From positions 1-41,820 of the forward strand of contig JAGXKI010000017.1 in the NCBI GenBank assembly GCA_018335295.1: 41,820 nucleotides of DNA. Reading direction: 5' to 3'. Of the stretch, positions 41,675 to 41,820 are shown one piece after another (position 1 is the first letter of the stretch; each line of letters opens with the position of its first letter). The DNA comes from a bacterium (lineage in GTDB: Bacteria; Acidobacteriota; Aminicenantia; Aminicenantales; Aminicenantaceae). Made by a program: the position numbers and the translations under genes. The notes under the pieces were generated by a model, which saw only the letters and a list, made by a program, of their open reading frames with translations, did no database searches and had not been told where the DNA came from.

Positions 41675-41820
41675 ATGACTCTAGTCATGTTTATTTATCA
41701 CATCATTTGTGTGTTTTTGATAGCCATGCTCATCTGGAATTTCATCAGAGAAAAGAAAAATGTGGAAGAGATGATTCTCTACCTCATCGTCCTCCTCCCT
41801 CTTTTACTGAGAGTATTCCG
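41675..41820 (+). CDS. partial small membrane protein (runs off the window)
   Basis: An ATG at 41675 follows CAGGAGAAG and opens a frame of at least 48 codons that continues beyond the end. The start is hydrophobic (VMFIYHIICVFLIAMLIWNF), followed by a charged turn (REKKNVEEM) and a second hydrophobic stretch. Its place 79 nt after the DctM-like gene on the same strand suggests an operon, perhaps as a small accessory subunit. The family cannot be named from the fragment. Confidence 0.6.
   Translation, partial: MTLVMFIYHIICVFLIAMLIWNFIREKKNVEEMILYLIVLLPLLLRVF

Noticed and set aside
1-41820. tRNA, rRNA, insertion sequence or phage genes
   Set aside because: I looked for T-loop consensus sequences, transposase motifs and long terminal repeats and saw none.

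Overview
The window (about 42 kb, AT-rich) looks like ordinary chromosome from a diderm bacterium. Three predicted proteins are outer-membrane beta-barrels with signal peptides, there is an AMIN domain, and the sigma factors are RpoD-like. The gene mix (two RpoD paralogues, several serine hydrolases and amidases, GltS, SSS and TRAP-type carriers, a B12-type radical SAM enzyme) would suit an uncultured fermentative lineage such as Aminicenantes or another Acidobacteriota neighbour. That placement is a guess from gene content and needs a marker-gene tree. I see no tRNA, rRNA, CRISPR array, transposase or phage gene.

Layout. 0.1-3.2 kb: an RpoD-like sigma factor without region 1.1, a divergent PlsY, and an N-terminally truncated esterase. 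3.2-11.2 kb: a run of minus-strand genes (AMIN/barrel protein, YhaN-like ATPase translationally coupled to a YhaO/SbcD-like nuclease, NudL-type Nudix hydrolase, secreted serine hydrolase, anchored lytic transglycosylase, receiver-like hypothetical). 11.5-20.5 kb: tyrS, an exported amidase, a HAD phosphatase, a small barrel protein, a 28-residue membrane-peptide ORF, a decayed geranylgeranyl-reductase fragment beside a sulfotransferase, a DUF1328-type small membrane protein, gltS and a cytoplasmic serine hydrolase. 20.5-29.3 kb: a long regulatory intergenic region, a B12-binding radical SAM enzyme, a nitroreductase, a four-PAS histidine kinase, a DUF502 protein, and a full-length RpoD with region 1.1. 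29.4-32.5 kb: a TetR / radical SAM-SPASM / methyltransferase operon and a GYD-domain gene. 32.5-41.8 kb: a second long intergenic region, DUF169, a TPR-YaiO barrel protein, an HDAC-like deacetylase, a YIP1 protein, a Met-rich secreted protein, an SSS symporter and a DctM-like permease with a partial partner gene.

The most novel signal is a pair of paralogous intergenic elements, copy A (20764-20843) and copy B (32800-32873). Each can fold as an H-type pseudoknot. The 8-bp stem 1 is perfect in both copies although four of its eight pairs differ by compensatory double changes. The 8-bp stem 2 (GCCGGCTG with CAGCCGGC) is invariant. In both, a -10 hexamer ends exactly 6 nt before stem 1, so the transcript should begin at the structure. 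The long third loop keeps C-rich blocks (CCCACCT, ATCTTCA, CCCCCTTTTG) resembling anti-Shine-Dalgarno seed regions. I interpret these as a small-RNA family, not knowingly described. Between copy A and the next gene lie a 14-bp palindrome and about five helically phased 10-bp repeats, followed by a separate promoter for that gene. This makes copy A more likely an independent transcript than a riboswitch leader.
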